Positions 7,744 to 18,525 are shown, counted from the stretch's first letter. The stretch is 51,209 nucleotides of DNA from Gemmatimonas sp. (GCA_023910675.1 JAAVWC010000028.1:1-51209); one strand, 5' to 3'. Program-made: numbers and translations. Notes: a model not told the origin generated them from the sequence alone.

Positions 7744-10700
7744 CTAGGCCTGCGCCGCCAACAGTTGCTGGACGCGCGCCGCCAGTTCGGCAAGCGTGAA
7801 CGGCTTGGCCAGCACGGGGCGTCCCGTGAGGCGGATGAAGCGCGACGCCTGCGCACTGTGCAGGTCGCCCGTCATGAACACCACACGCTGGGCCTGCTCC
7901 GGGTGCGTCGCCTGCATCGTTTCGTACACATCCTCGCCCGTGATCCCCTGCATGCGGAGGTCGAGCAGAATGAGGTCGAACGATGTCCGCGACAGCGCAT
8001 CGAGCGCCGCGCTACCGCTCTCGGCGGCGTCCACCGCATACCCGGCGCCACGCAGGAACCGGCTGATGGCCGAACGCAACGTGGGCTCATCCTCGATGAG
8101 GAGAATGCGCCTCCCGTGCGAAGACGTCGCCGTGGTGGGCTCGGGCACACGCGGTGTGCCCGTCTCCGCGAGGTGCGCACGCCCCGCACCCTGGCGCATC
8201 ACCGTGGCCGACGCGTCAAGCGCGGGGAGCACAATCGTGAAGCACGCGCCGTCGCCCGGATGCGAATGGACTTCGAGGTGGCCCGCATGGTCTCGCACAA
8301 TAGTGTGCGTGATCGTCAGACCGAGTCCACGATGCCCGCGTGTGCCGCGCGTCGTGAACATCGGCTCCATGATCCGGTCCAGATTCGTCGACGGGATCCC
8401 CGGCCCCGAATCCTGAATGGCAATGCGAACCTGATCGCCATCCATGGACGAACGCACCGTGAGCTCACGGCGACCGTGATGCTCCGACAGCGCCTGCTCG
8501 GCGTTCGTCATGATGTTCGAAATGACCTGCTGCAGCTGCAGACTGTTGCCGTCGACGTAGCGCAGCGCGGGTGCAAGATCACTATGCACCGTCACGCCGA
8601 GCGAGCGCATGGTGTAACTGTGGTGATCGAGCGCGCGACGCAACACGGTGTTTACGTCCACCGGTGCACGCGTCCCGCCAAGCTGCGGCGCCTCGCCGGT
8701 GGTATCGAGCAACTGTCCCACAATGTGAGAGGCGCGTCGCGCTTCCTCGACGATCTGCGAGACCGCGCGATGATCGTCGGCACTCATGGTCGTCGACGTT
8801 ACCTGCAACTCCGCGACGGCCAGCAGACTGGCGAGCGGGTTGTTCAGCTCGTTCGCAACACGGCCGAGCGATTGTCCCACCGCGGCAAGTCGCGCCTGCT
8901 GCAGCGTCGTCTCGCGACGGATCTCCTCGTTCGTGATATCGCGGACGATGCCCACCGCGCCCACGACGGCACCGCCCTCTTCGAACGGGGCGCTCGTCAC
9001 CATCGTGAGCCACGATCCGTGCGCCGAAATGCAACGTACCTGCAAGCGCCGGCGCTCGCCCGACAACGTGGCACGCATCTCGGCGTCGGCGAAGGCGCGA
9101 TCGGCCGGATCGACCATGGCCAGGAAGTGCAGCCCGAGCACCTGCTCGCGCGTCAGCCCCGCTTCACGGAGGAAGCCGGCGTTCACCGAGGTGAAGCGAC
9201 CATCGATATCGACCGTGAAGATCGCGTCGGTCGCATTCTCCACTAGCCGATGATACAACGCTTCACTGCGCTGACGGGCCATCGCGTCGGCACGTTGCAC
9301 CGTCACATCGCGGAGACAGGACACGGTACCGACGACTTCGTCGAGCTCGTGCAGTGGCGCACTGCTCACCTGCACGGCCCGCGTGCTGCCGTCGGCGTGC
9401 ACGACTTCGCATTCGTAGCGGCGGCTCTCGCCCTGCCGCACGGCGCGCTCCTCCAGCTTGAGCTGAGACGCGTACCCGTCAACGACCAGACGTGTACTCA
9501 GTTCGCCCACAAGATTCTGTCGGCCGAACAGCAGGTGCGCCGCGGGGTTGGCGAAGGTAATGCGACCATCGAGCCCCGTAATGACGATCGCGTCGGAGAC
9601 CGTATCGAGCACCTTGCGGTGCTGTTCCGTGAGTCGCGCCGTCTCCGTGACATCGTCGAACGTGATGACACAGCCACCATCGGGGTGCGACGCGGCCAGC
9701 AGCGAGAAGAGACGCCCGCTGGCCATGTCGCGCACCGTTTCGCGCACCGGTACGCCTTCGTTGAGCGCCCGCGCGATGAACGCGTCGAGCTGGGTCCCTT
9801 CGGACGACTCGCCGGCGCCCACCAGGGCATCGCGGAAGCGACGCCCCAGCAGCGACGGAATGCTGAACCCGCACAGCTCGGCCGCACGTATGTTGCAGCG
9901 GCTCACCGTGAGCGATTCCTCGAGCACCACGATGCCGCTGGCCGTACTGTCGAATGCCACCTTCCACTCGCGCGTCGCCTTCTCGATCTCCTCGAACAGG
10001 CGCGCGTTCACGATGGCCACCGACACGTGATCGGCCAGACGCTGCAAGACCTTGGCGTCTTCCTGGTCGAACGGCTTGTCGCGATTGAGAATGGCGATGG
10101 CGCCAATGGTACCGCCACCCGTTACGAACGGGGCAATCAGCGTGCGCTGAATGCGCATGAGATGCTGCACCGATCGGTTGAGCGCCGTCTCGGTGGTGAA
10201 CTCATTCACAAGAATGAGTTCATTGGTCTGTACCGAGCGCCCAATCAGACTCGCGCTGACCGGCAGGTGCACACCGCTCAGCACGTCAGCACTTCCGCTC
10301 GAAGCGACAATGTGCAGGTACTCACCGGTGCGCAACGCAATGCAGGCGCCTTCGACGTGCAGCAGCGAGACCGCGTGACGCAGAATGAGCCGAAGCACTT
10401 CCCCCAGTCGCAAGCTTTCGCCGACGGCACGCGCCACATCGGCGAGGGCTTCGGTGGTGCGACGTTCGCGTTCGCTTTCGGCATACCGGCGCGCGTTGGC
10501 AATGGCGGTGGCCGCTTGCGAGGCCATCGTCGCGAGCATTTCCTCGTCTTCCACCGTGTACATGTCGGCGTTGGTCGAGTGCACCGCGAGCACGCCCAGC
10601 AGGCGAATACCTACGCGAATGGGGACCGCCACCACACTCGTGGCCGCACCCGACTCGCCGACGATGTCATACAGGGAGAGCGGCGGCAGCAACCCGGCCT

Positions 10701-11574
10701 TCTCACGCGCACGATCGGCGTCGCGGTGGCCCACCCGTACCGGTCGACCGGTGCGCGCCACTTCGGTCACCAACCCTTCACCCAACCGAACCTGCGAACG
10801 CGGACGCTCCACACCACGCACGAGGCGGAGCGCGGTGGTCAGAATGTCGTTCTGCAGATCGGGGACAAGCACGGCCACGCCGTCACAGCGCAGCGCGCGC
10901 TGCACCTGACGCGCGAGCTCGCGCATGATTTCCGGCTCGTCGAGCGACCGCGTGAGCGACGCGCCCGCTTCCTGCAACAGCGACAGCCGTTCGTGACGCT
11001 GCAGCGCGAGCGCTTCGAGCGCATCGAAGGACACACGCGCCGAGAGATGGCGCATGATTGCCGAAATGTCGCGCAGTCGCGTGTCACCCGGGCGCCGGCC
11101 GTCGCGGGCCCCCGCCAGTTTGATCGTGCCGATGACCTCCTGGCATGGGCCACGCATGATCGCCAGCATCAGATCGGTGGGGAGCCACTCGGTCCCGTTG
11201 CTTGCCGGAGCGGGTTCAGCGCCGAAGAACTCCCGCGCCACCCACGGGTCACTGCCGTCGAGCAGATAGAGGTCGCCCACCCGGAAGCGTTCAAGGTGCG
11301 GCAAACGGCGGCGCCAGACCGCACCCGGCAACGGCTTGAGCGCCATCCCGGTCAGCGACGTCGATTCCGGCGTCCCCGCGTGCGCCACAAACGTGGGATT
11401 GAGCGACGGGTCGCGGAGAATGATCATCACGCGATCGAAGCCCATCTCGTACAGCAGTGTCGCCGCCAGCTGTACCCGCGCATCCGTGCTCTCGGCGCGA
11501 TCGATCGCGTCGAGAATCTCGTGCAGCGGTTTGACCGCAGAACTGGAGGTGGGCGTAAGGGAGGTGTGGCTCAT
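7744..11574 (-). CDS. Multi-sensor hybrid histidine-kinase-like protein lacking the H-box histidine
   Basis: A 1276-residue cytoplasmic signalling protein starting MSHTSLTP. Order of domains: GAF-like (about 35-180), two GAF domains (about 210-560), three PAS domains (about 570-880; one begins LVENATDAIFTVDIDG), HisKA-like helices, HATPase_c, and a C-terminal receiver (1155-1276). The ATPase part keeps an N-box (SNIMTNAEQAL), DSGPGI and GHRGLGL; the receiver keeps Glu/Asp, phosphoacceptor Asp1205 (LLDLRM), Thr and Lys (AKPF). The H-box reads VANELNNPLA where the family has VAHELNNPL: codon AAC at 8851-8853 encodes Asn908 in place of the phosphorylated His. Kinase output is therefore doubtful unless another His is used. 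No membrane helices. The gene ends at the 120-bp array. Confidence 0.88.
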   Translation of the reverse strand: MSHTSLTPTSSSAVKPLHEILDAIDRAESTDARVQLAATLLYEMGFDRVMIILRDPSLNPTFVAHAGTPESTSLTGMALKPLPGAVWRRRLPHLERFRVGDLYLLDGSDPWVAREFFGAEPAPASNGTEWLPTDLMLAIMRGPCQEVIGTIKLAGARDGRRPGDTRLRDISAIMRHLSARVSFDALEALALQRHERLSLLQEAGASLTRSLDEPEIMRELARQVQRALRCDGVAVLVPDLQNDILTTALRLVRGVERPRSQVRLGEGLVTEVARTGRPVRVGHRDADRAREKAGLLPPLSLYDIVGESGAATSVVAVPIRVGIRLLGVLAVHSTNADMYTVEDEEMLATMASQAATAIANARRYAESERERRTTEALADVARAVGESLRLGEVLRLILRHAVSLLHVEGACIALRTGEYLHIVASSGSADVLSGVHLPVSASLIGRSVQTNELILVNEFTTETALNRSVQHLMRIQRTLIAPFVTGGGTIGAIAILNRDKPFDQEDAKVLQRLADHVSVAIVNARLFEEIEKATREWKVAFDSTASGIVVLEESLTVSRCNIRAAELCGFSIPSLLGRRFRDALVGAGESSEGTQLDAFIARALNEGVPVRETVRDMASGRLFSLLAASHPDGGCVITFDDVTETARLTEQHRKVLDTVSDAIVITGLDGRITFANPAAHLLFGRQNLVGELSTRLVVDGYASQLKLEERAVRQGESRRYECEVVHADGSTRAVQVSSAPLHELDEVVGTVSCLRDVTVQRADAMARQRSEALYHRLVENATDAIFTVDIDGRFTSVNAGFLREAGLTREQVLGLHFLAMVDPADRAFADAEMRATLSGERRRLQVRCISAHGSWLTMVTSAPFEEGGAVVGAVGIVRDITNEEIRRETTLQQARLAAVGQSLGRVANELNNPLASLLAVAELQVTSTTMSADDHRAVSQIVEEARRASHIVGQLLDTTGEAPQLGGTRAPVDVNTVLRRALDHHSYTMRSLGVTVHSDLAPALRYVDGNSLQLQQVISNIMTNAEQALSEHHGRRELTVRSSMDGDQVRIAIQDSGPGIPSTNLDRIMEPMFTTRGTRGHRGLGLTITHTIVRDHAGHLEVHSHPGDGACFTIVLPALDASATVMRQGAGRAHLAETGTPRVPEPTTATSSHGRRILLIEDEPTLRSAISRFLRGAGYAVDAAESGSAALDALSRTSFDLILLDLRMQGITGEDVYETMQATHPEQAQRVVFMTGDLHSAQASRFIRLTGRPVLAKPFTLAELAARVQQLLAAQA

Positions 11575-11668
11575 GGGCGCTAGCGCGTGGACGACCCACC
11601 GTTGCCTAGGGAAACGGGCGCAACCAGTGGCATCCCCGGAAGATAACGCCAGACGGGTGCAGCGAACG

Positions 11669-14600
11669 CTACCAGGCCCGCAGTCGGGAAAATGTCCAGA
11701 ATCTGAAAAAGTCCACACCGACCTGGGGCGGGGTCTGCTGGAAGGTCCTGCTGATCCCAAGCCGTCCACAGGTTTGAGCGCTTGATCCCGGCTCGACACC
11801 CGCAGACAACGACAAACCACCTTCGAAACGCCGCTCGACCTTGACCCCGAGCCCCTGCGCAAAGAGCGACAGCGCGTCGCCGGACCCACCGCCACTCTGC
11901 GGGGCGAGTCCACAGAGCCCCGTGCTGAAGGTGAGGAAGGTGTTGCGCGACACCTGCCCGCCCACACCCACGCGGGTCGACGCCAAAATGCCGAGCCCGT
12001 TCTGACGAAGGTTCGCCGCATCGCCGGGGTTGAGGGCCGTGGGCTCCACCTGCACGACGTCGAAGCGGCCCCCGGCCAGACGGCTCGACAGGTACGACCC
12101 GGCCAAGCGCAACGCCAGTGTGGCCCCCTGTTCGGCGTACGTGCTGCCCAGCACGGTATAGGCAGGTTCGCCGGTCACGAGGTAGCTCAACATGTCGCTC
12201 TCGGGGAGCGGCGGGTTGTCGGCGCTCGTGAGCGCCAGCGTGGGACGGTCGACCGTGCCGCCAATGTTCACGCGGATGCGCACGAACTGCTGATTCGAAT
12301 TCGCGCGCGTTTCGCGAATCGTATGCAGCGCCGCGATATCGAGCGTCGGCGTCAGATCCGGATCGCCGAAGAAGCGCACCAGCCCCCGCTCCACCTCGAA
12401 GGTGGGACGCGCCAACCCGAGATTGAGCTGATACGTGCCGCGCTCGACCGTGAGCGAATCGGAGAGGGCGAGCTGCGGGGCATTGCCGGCACCTGAGACG
12501 GCCCGCGTGACCCGGAGCTGGCCGCCCAGCTTGAGATTCGCTTCCGGCGACCGCAGCCAGACATCGTCCCCAATGCCAATGCGGACATTGTCCAACTGCA
12601 AATTGCGCATCAGCAGACCGGGCGCGTTGGGCAGCAGCGCATTCATCGCCAAGCGCGTAGTGTCCACCAAATCGAGATTGTCGCTGAGGTCGAGCCCGCG
12701 CCGCTGCGTGAGCTGGCTGATGTACACGCGGCCGCGATCGATGCGCAGGGCGCCGCGCATGCGTGCCGCGTCGGTGGAGCCGATGAGCGACAGCGGCGTG
12801 GTGGTCGTGATCGTCAGCGTGGCCGTACGCGGCTTGTCGACAGCGAGGAAGTTGTTCGCCGCCAACCGTACGTTGAACGACGGCCGGGCAATCTCCGTGA
12901 TGCCGATGACCCCGGACACACCGAGCGTATCGGTGGGGGCGCCGCTGACGGCACCGAAGCGGCGAATGAGAATGCTGTCGCCCGTGAGCCCAATGTCCGC
13001 CGAGGCATTCTCGAGACGAATGCCGAGATTCTCGAGCGACAGCGCCGCGCTGTCCATGCGCACCTGCCCGCGCAACCGCGGACGATCCCAGGTGCCGGTA
13101 ATCTGCACGTCGGCTTCGAGCGTACCGCGCGCACGCGTCACGTCGGGGAAGAGGGACTCGAGCAGCGTGAGGTCGGTGCGGTTGGCGAGGATGCGACCGG
13201 TAAGCGGTTCATCAATCGTGCGCTTGCCACGCGTGGCGATGGCGAGATCGATGGGGAGCGACGCGTTGGCGGTGAGCGCCGGCGTGTTGTTGACGCGTAA
13301 CGCGCCCTCGAGAGAAAGGCGCAGCGAATCGTAGCGCGCACTCGCCGTGAGTTCTCCCAAACGCACGCGACCCGCGACGGCGTCACGCAGCTGCACACTG
13401 CCGGTCATGCGTGGCTGCTCACGGGTTCCGCTGACGACCGCCTTGGCGGTCATGGCACCGCGGGCAATCCCCGACCGCCGCAGCAAGCGCCCAACATCCG
13501 AGAGCGGCACATCGAGTGCTTCGAACCGACCGCTGACGATGCCGCCTTGCGCCAGCTGCCCGGTAAAGGCCACGCGTCCGGTATCGGTGTGCTGCAACAC
13601 GAGGGAGTCCAGCGATCCTTGTCCGTTGGCCAACAGGCGTAACGTCGCGGGGCCGGCGAGCAGGAATCCGCGCGGCCTGGTGCTCGCGCTGTCGACGCGA
13701 ATGCTGAGGGTGTCAACCAACACGTCGGTGGAATCCGCCCGGCGTGTGACGCCGCCCGCCAGTGCAATACGCGATTCAGAGGGCGTGCGGAGCGCCAGGT
13801 GAAAGCGTTCGGCCAATCCGCCGCGCAGCGTTGAGCGCGCGGACGCCGCAGCGACATCGATACCGGCGACGTACGCCGAGTCGGCCGACGCCGTGAGCAG
13901 CCCGTTCGCGCCACGCAGCACGTCTTTGACGTCGAGATCGAAGGCCATGCGCATACTGCGCGAGCTGGCCACGACCAGATCACGCAAGTCCGCACGCGCC
14001 GACAGATCGAGACCGCCGGTATCGAGCGTGTCGATGGACCCGAACAACGAACCGTTCAACTCGACCGAGCCGCGCAGCGTATCGGATGGCAAAATGAACG
14101 CGCGCTTGGTCGTGTCGGCGGGCGACAACCACGGGCGCAACCCGCCGAGCGAATCGACGATCATGCTGAAGCGCAGCGAATCGCGGCGGGTGCGGTCGAG
14201 CCCCACGCCGCCGCGGGCGACCACGCGCGCCGCCGAGCTTTCGAGCGTGAGGGTGTCGACGCGCACGACCCCCGAGTCGAAGGCTACGGCCACATTGCCG
14301 CCGAAGACGCGCGCGTCGGCGATGCGCGAGAACTGATCGACCGTGGCCGTGAGCGGACCGACGATCGTGTTGTTGATGAACGCGCCATTCTTGTCCACCG
14401 CGCCCGACAAATCGACCGTACCGGCCATGTTGAGCGTGGAAGTGGGGAGCGACGCCGTGCCAAACAGTGACGGCAGGTTGCCGCCGCGTATGCGCCAGGT
14501 CCCGGTGGCGCCCATGACGGGTTCGAGCGCGTCGGCTACGCCGGTGAAGCTCAACTCTCCACCTTCGCCGGAGAGCGTCGTTTGCAAATCGAACCGTTCG

Positions 14601-16276
14601 GCCATCCCCTTGGCCGTGATGCGTCCGACGGCGCTGCCACGGAGTGGCATGTTGGGATACGACCGCGACAACGTGGTGTACGACAGCGGCAGCGCCTGCA
14701 TGTCGACGTCGAAGAGCACCCCTTCGGGGACCAGCGTATATCGCCCGGTCCCGGTGAAGCGCGACGGTTGCCCCGGGCCGTCCACGAGTTCGACATCGGC
14801 ATCGCGGAAGTACGCGTCGTACCACAACGAATCGAGTCGTACCGTGCCTCGCGCAAACCCATTGAGCTCGGCGAACACCGGGTTCACGAACCGCGGCGTC
14901 CGGAAGTCGAGGTAGTCGATCTTGACATCGACGCCCTTGAGCATCGCTTCGGCCGGCTGGAAGATGTTGAGCACGCCGGTGGCCTGCGCACGCGAGACGG
15001 CACCGGGCACATGCTCGTCCGCGAACGACACCCGTGCATCATCGAGCGTCCAATCGGTGACGTAGCCACCGCGCGCCGACACCGTCCCACGTACGGCACC
15101 ACGCCAGTCATACGGGAACGGCTCGCCGTTGAACCACGTGAGGAGATCGGTGTGCGCGGGCTCGAGCTCGAGCTTCACATCGGTGAGGCGCGTGACCACG
15201 CCGCCCACCCCCCACGTCATGTTGCCCCGGATGCGCGACTTGAGCGACCGCGCATCCATGTTCGTGATGGCGTAGTCGATGATGTTGAGATTCTTGGGAT
15301 CGTTGCGCATGGTGAGGAAGGCTGTGCCCCCGCCGGTATGCGGCACGGTCTCATCGATCCACGCCAGATCGCTCAGCGCGACCGTATCGAGCTGCAAACG
15401 GACATCGTAGCGCACGGGGAGATTGCTGCCCCACACGATCTTCGCGCTCCCGCGCGCTTTGCTCTTGGGGAGGTCGAACTTGGCGCCCTCCACCCACAGC
15501 GAATCTCCGAGGCGGCGGAAATCGCCCGACAGATCCTTGAACCAGAACGGTGGATAGATCCACATGACATCGAGCCGGCGCATGGGGAAGTGCATCCCCG
15601 CCGAATCAGGATGGGCGAGACGCGTACGCCCGAGGGCGACGTTGCCGCGCACGAACCGATACACGCGCACCGTGCGCCCGTCTTCCTCGCGCACTTCTCC
15701 ATCGAGACGACGCAGGTTGTACGTCAGCGCGCTGTCGCGCTTGGCACCCTTGAGGGAATCCGGGAGCGTCCACGGCAGGCGCATCACGAACGTCGCTTCG
15801 TGCAGCGAGGTGGTATCGATAACGATGTACTTGCCGAAGCGCCCCGACGAGGGCGACTTCTTCTTGCGGCGGTCACGCTGCAGCGCACGACGCCAGTTCC
15901 AGTCGTCCTTGCCGTAGTCGACGAGCGTGATGATGGGGCGCGTCACGTCGAGCGAACGCACGACGATGCGCCCATCGAGCAGATCGCGCGGCTCGTACTG
16001 CAGGCGAATGGGGCCAGTACTCAGGAACGGCGTGCCGTCGGGGGCGCGCACATCGACCGAGTCGATGGTGATATCGCTGAACAGGTTGCCGCCCACCTTG
16101 CCCACGTACAACCGGCCCGGCACGGCGGCGCGCGCCAGCGGCATCGCGGTACGCAGAATGAGGGCGCGCCCCCAATCGGTTTGCGTGAGCGACACCAGGC
16201 CGCCCACCGCCGCGACCATGAGGAGCAGCAGCACCGCGGCGGTACCGAGCACGATGGTGCGCCGACGCGGCGTCAA
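11669..16276 (-). CDS. tamB: TamB-like translocation and assembly module protein
   Basis: A 1535-residue protein anchored by one N-terminal inner-membrane helix (residues ~8-30), followed by a very long beta-rich, repetitive periplasmic region and a C-terminal TamB/DUF490 domain (about the last 400 residues, including LRVTRAVSGAGNAPQLALSDSLTVERGTY-type segments). TamB-family proteins form a hydrophobic groove across the periplasm that moves phospholipids or assists outer-membrane protein insertion together with an Omp85 partner. Its first 4 bp overlap the end of the Omp85 gene, a standard tamA-tamB arrangement. Low Lys content and Asp/Arg-rich repeats are normal for the family. Confidence 0.9.
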   Translation of the reverse strand: MTPRRRTIVLGTAAVLLLLMVAAVGGLVSLTQTDWGRALILRTAMPLARAAVPGRLYVGKVGGNLFSDITIDSVDVRAPDGTPFLSTGPIRLQYEPRDLLDGRIVVRSLDVTRPIITLVDYGKDDWNWRRALQRDRRKKKSPSSGRFGKYIVIDTTSLHEATFVMRLPWTLPDSLKGAKRDSALTYNLRRLDGEVREEDGRTVRVYRFVRGNVALGRTRLAHPDSAGMHFPMRRLDVMWIYPPFWFKDLSGDFRRLGDSLWVEGAKFDLPKSKARGSAKIVWGSNLPVRYDVRLQLDTVALSDLAWIDETVPHTGGGTAFLTMRNDPKNLNIIDYAITNMDARSLKSRIRGNMTWGVGGVVTRLTDVKLELEPAHTDLLTWFNGEPFPYDWRGAVRGTVSARGGYVTDWTLDDARVSFADEHVPGAVSRAQATGVLNIFQPAEAMLKGVDVKIDYLDFRTPRFVNPVFAELNGFARGTVRLDSLWYDAYFRDADVELVDGPGQPSRFTGTGRYTLVPEGVLFDVDMQALPLSYTTLSRSYPNMPLRGSAVGRITAKGMAERFDLQTTLSGEGGELSFTGVADALEPVMGATGTWRIRGGNLPSLFGTASLPTSTLNMAGTVDLSGAVDKNGAFINNTIVGPLTATVDQFSRIADARVFGGNVAVAFDSGVVRVDTLTLESSAARVVARGGVGLDRTRRDSLRFSMIVDSLGGLRPWLSPADTTKRAFILPSDTLRGSVELNGSLFGSIDTLDTGGLDLSARADLRDLVVASSRSMRMAFDLDVKDVLRGANGLLTASADSAYVAGIDVAAASARSTLRGGLAERFHLALRTPSESRIALAGGVTRRADSTDVLVDTLSIRVDSASTRPRGFLLAGPATLRLLANGQGSLDSLVLQHTDTGRVAFTGQLAQGGIVSGRFEALDVPLSDVGRLLRRSGIARGAMTAKAVVSGTREQPRMTGSVQLRDAVAGRVRLGELTASARYDSLRLSLEGALRVNNTPALTANASLPIDLAIATRGKRTIDEPLTGRILANRTDLTLLESLFPDVTRARGTLEADVQITGTWDRPRLRGQVRMDSAALSLENLGIRLENASADIGLTGDSILIRRFGAVSGAPTDTLGVSGVIGITEIARPSFNVRLAANNFLAVDKPRTATLTITTTTPLSLIGSTDAARMRGALRIDRGRVYISQLTQRRGLDLSDNLDLVDTTRLAMNALLPNAPGLLMRNLQLDNVRIGIGDDVWLRSPEANLKLGGQLRVTRAVSGAGNAPQLALSDSLTVERGTYQLNLGLARPTFEVERGLVRFFGDPDLTPTLDIAALHTIRETRANSNQQFVRIRVNIGGTVDRPTLALTSADNPPLPESDMLSYLVTGEPAYTVLGSTYAEQGATLALRLAGSYLSSRLAGGRFDVVQVEPTALNPGDAANLRQNGLGILASTRVGVGGQVSRNTFLTFSTGLCGLAPQSGGGSGDALSLFAQGLGVKVERRFEGGLSLSAGVEPGSSAQTCGRLGISRTFQQTPPQVGVDFFRFWTFSRLRAW

Positions 16277-18525
16277 AAGGCCTGCCCGATCCAGATGCTG
16301 GGATTGATGCGGCCGAGCAATCCCGGACGGCGCGACGGACGGAATGACGAGGGACAGCTGCCAGCGGTCTGCACCGGCGGCTGCCCCGCGAGCGGCGTGA
16401 GCACCGCCAGGGTGTTCCCCGGGCTCACGCAGTAGAGCGGCGCCACACCCTCCTGCAGACGGGCATTGAAGTACGCCGCACCGGCGGGCAGATCGTACGG
16501 GTTGTAGCCGAAGTCCACGCGAATGGCGCCAAAGGGCGACGCGATGCGCACGCCAAGACCGGGGGTCACCTTGACCACCGGACCGTCGGCACGCAGCGAC
16601 GTGCCGCGCGATGCGCTACCGCGATTCCACAGACGACCCGCATCGGCGAATGCCGCCAGCTGCAGCAGGCGCGGCAACACCGGACTATCCCACTGCGCTT
16701 CGAGATTCCCCACCACGAGCGTGTTACCGCCGGTGGGCACGACGCGCTCGGTAATGCTCTGCCCATCGGCGCGGAACAACGTCGCGCCGTTTTCGTCGAC
16801 TGTGCTGTAGCCACTCACGATGTACACGGCCGGCCCGAGCTCGTTTTGCCGAAAACCACGCACGGTGGTCGGGCCACCGGCGTACAACCGCTCCTGCGGC
16901 GGAATGAAGCTCCCCACGCCGGTCCCGCTACCGCGTCCCTGCACAATGCCAGCGCGCATGTGCGCCGTGATCGTTGCGCCGGCCACGCGACGATACCATG
17001 ACGCATCGCCCGACGCGCGATTGAACTGCTGCGTTTGATCGGAACCGATGAAGGTGCTCGCGTGCCGCACCGTGGCACGAACGATGGTGCCACTGGTGGG
17101 ACGCAACGGATCGTTGACGCGCTGCCGCGAGATGGAGAACTCGAGCGCGGCCAACCGGTTGTTGCGCTGCAGAAAGTTGCGCAAGTCCGCATCGCACGCG
17201 TTGAACACGGCGCAGAAGAACGCGGGCTCCGCTTCCGTGCGCCCCAACTCCAGCTGATACGACAGCGTGCTCGGCGTCAGCGGCGAAGGGCGCAGCGCGA
17301 ACGGATCGGACAGCGAGAACACACCACCAATGGGCGTGCGGCGCAGGTACGCCTTGTACTCCGACAACGTGGAGCTGAACACTGTGAGCGACGGCACCCG
17401 CGCCTGATTGGCGCGTACCGGCTGCCGCAGCGTCATGGACGTGTAGTAGTTGAGCGTGCGGCTGTATGGGTCGCTGCGCGCCTGTCCCTGGCAAAAGCGT
17501 TCGGCGCCATCGAGGGGTGCGCCCAATCCGATCTTGCTCACGCGCGCCGTGAGATCGAGGCGCTGCGCGAACGGCAGGAAGTCGCGATCAGTGAGCGAGC
17601 CTTGTGCCCGGAAACAGTCGAGCGTCGCCCATCCGAGTCCACCGCGCGCCGCGAACCGGTCGCCCTCGAGCAGTCGCGCGGTGAGATTCACGAGCGTATC
17701 GCCGACGGGCTGCAGACTGTCGGGCTGCAGCTCCACACGCTGAAAGGCATCGGTCTGGTAGAGATTGCGCTGCGCGTCGATGATATGGCGCGCCGAGTAC
17801 CAGTCGCCGCTGGTAAGCGCCATCGTGCGACGGATCGACGCGTCGGACACGAAGCGCGGACCGCTGCCGGTATCGACCACCAACGCAATGCGCCCCAGTC
17901 GGGCCCGGGCGGCCGGAACGACGGTGACTTCGACGTCGGCGGTGCGACGTGCGGTGTTGGTCGTATACGCCAGCAGCGCTTCGGCCTGTGGCCACCCCAG
18001 GTTGCGCAGTCGGCGCACGAGTGTGTCACGCCCGGCTTCGAGCGCGCTCCGGTCGAAAAGCCCGCCAACGCGCATGGGGAAATCGCGCGACGCCGCCTCG
18101 AGATCCTGGTCGCGCTCCACGCCCCGAATGGCGAAGGCTGACACTCGCATGGGCTCGCCCTCGTTCACCGTGAACGTGATCTCGATCACGGAGGGGCGTA
18201 CCACGCGCACGGTGGTGTCTACCTTCACATCGGGATAGCCGCGCCGCCGATACAGCGTTTCGAGGCGTTGCACGTCCCGGGCAAATTCCACGGGATCGAG
18301 GCAGCGACGGGTGCCAAGCACGGGCACGCCGGGCAGCGTTGATGGCGTGGTGGCGACTGTCGCCGCGAGCGCCGATGCGGGATATTCGCGATTGCCGACG
18401 AAGCGGAGCGCCCGCACCTCACGATCGCCACGTTCACAGGAGAGATCCTGGGCGGCGAGCGGAGAGGCGGAGATCAGCGCGCCGCTGAAAACGGCCGCAG
18501 AGAGGAGATAGACGAATAATCGCAC
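16273..18525 (-). CDS. Omp85-family outer-membrane assembly protein (TamA/BamA-like)
   Basis: A 750-residue outer-membrane protein. It has a signal peptide (MRLFVYLLSAAVFSGALISA, with cleavage after a later Ala-Gln junction), POTRA-type domains (about 35-350, e.g. VRALRFVGNREYPASAL and LYRRRGYPDVKVDTTV) and a C-terminal D15/Omp85 beta barrel (about 360-750). The barrel includes LYAGGPTTVRGFRQNELGP, the VRGF motif of lid loop 6, and FGAIRVDFGYNP near the end. The last residue is Phe, the usual barrel-insertion signal. Overlap with tamB argues for the TamA role, but TamA and BamA cannot be separated by sequence reading alone. It is divergent from the binding-protein gene at 18576. Confidence 0.9.
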   Translation of the reverse strand: MRLFVYLLSAAVFSGALISASPLAAQDLSCERGDREVRALRFVGNREYPASALAATVATTPSTLPGVPVLGTRRCLDPVEFARDVQRLETLYRRRGYPDVKVDTTVRVVRPSVIEITFTVNEGEPMRVSAFAIRGVERDQDLEAASRDFPMRVGGLFDRSALEAGRDTLVRRLRNLGWPQAEALLAYTTNTARRTADVEVTVVPAARARLGRIALVVDTGSGPRFVSDASIRRTMALTSGDWYSARHIIDAQRNLYQTDAFQRVELQPDSLQPVGDTLVNLTARLLEGDRFAARGGLGWATLDCFRAQGSLTDRDFLPFAQRLDLTARVSKIGLGAPLDGAERFCQGQARSDPYSRTLNYYTSMTLRQPVRANQARVPSLTVFSSTLSEYKAYLRRTPIGGVFSLSDPFALRPSPLTPSTLSYQLELGRTEAEPAFFCAVFNACDADLRNFLQRNNRLAALEFSISRQRVNDPLRPTSGTIVRATVRHASTFIGSDQTQQFNRASGDASWYRRVAGATITAHMRAGIVQGRGSGTGVGSFIPPQERLYAGGPTTVRGFRQNELGPAVYIVSGYSTVDENGATLFRADGQSITERVVPTGGNTLVVGNLEAQWDSPVLPRLLQLAAFADAGRLWNRGSASRGTSLRADGPVVKVTPGLGVRIASPFGAIRVDFGYNPYDLPAGAAYFNARLQEGVAPLYCVSPGNTLAVLTPLAGQPPVQTAGSCPSSFRPSRRPGLLGRINPSIWIGQAF

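Noticed and set aside
6800..7747. Open frames of about 300 codons on both strands across the 120-bp array, encoding 40-residue repeats
   Set aside because: They stay open only because the unit length is divisible by three; several frames on both strands are open, no ribosome site is seen, and codon use is not gene-like.
11575..12021. N-terminal extension of the kinase-like protein
   Set aside because: The extra frame overlaps tamB and lacks family similarity; MSHTSLTP at 11574 is the natural start.
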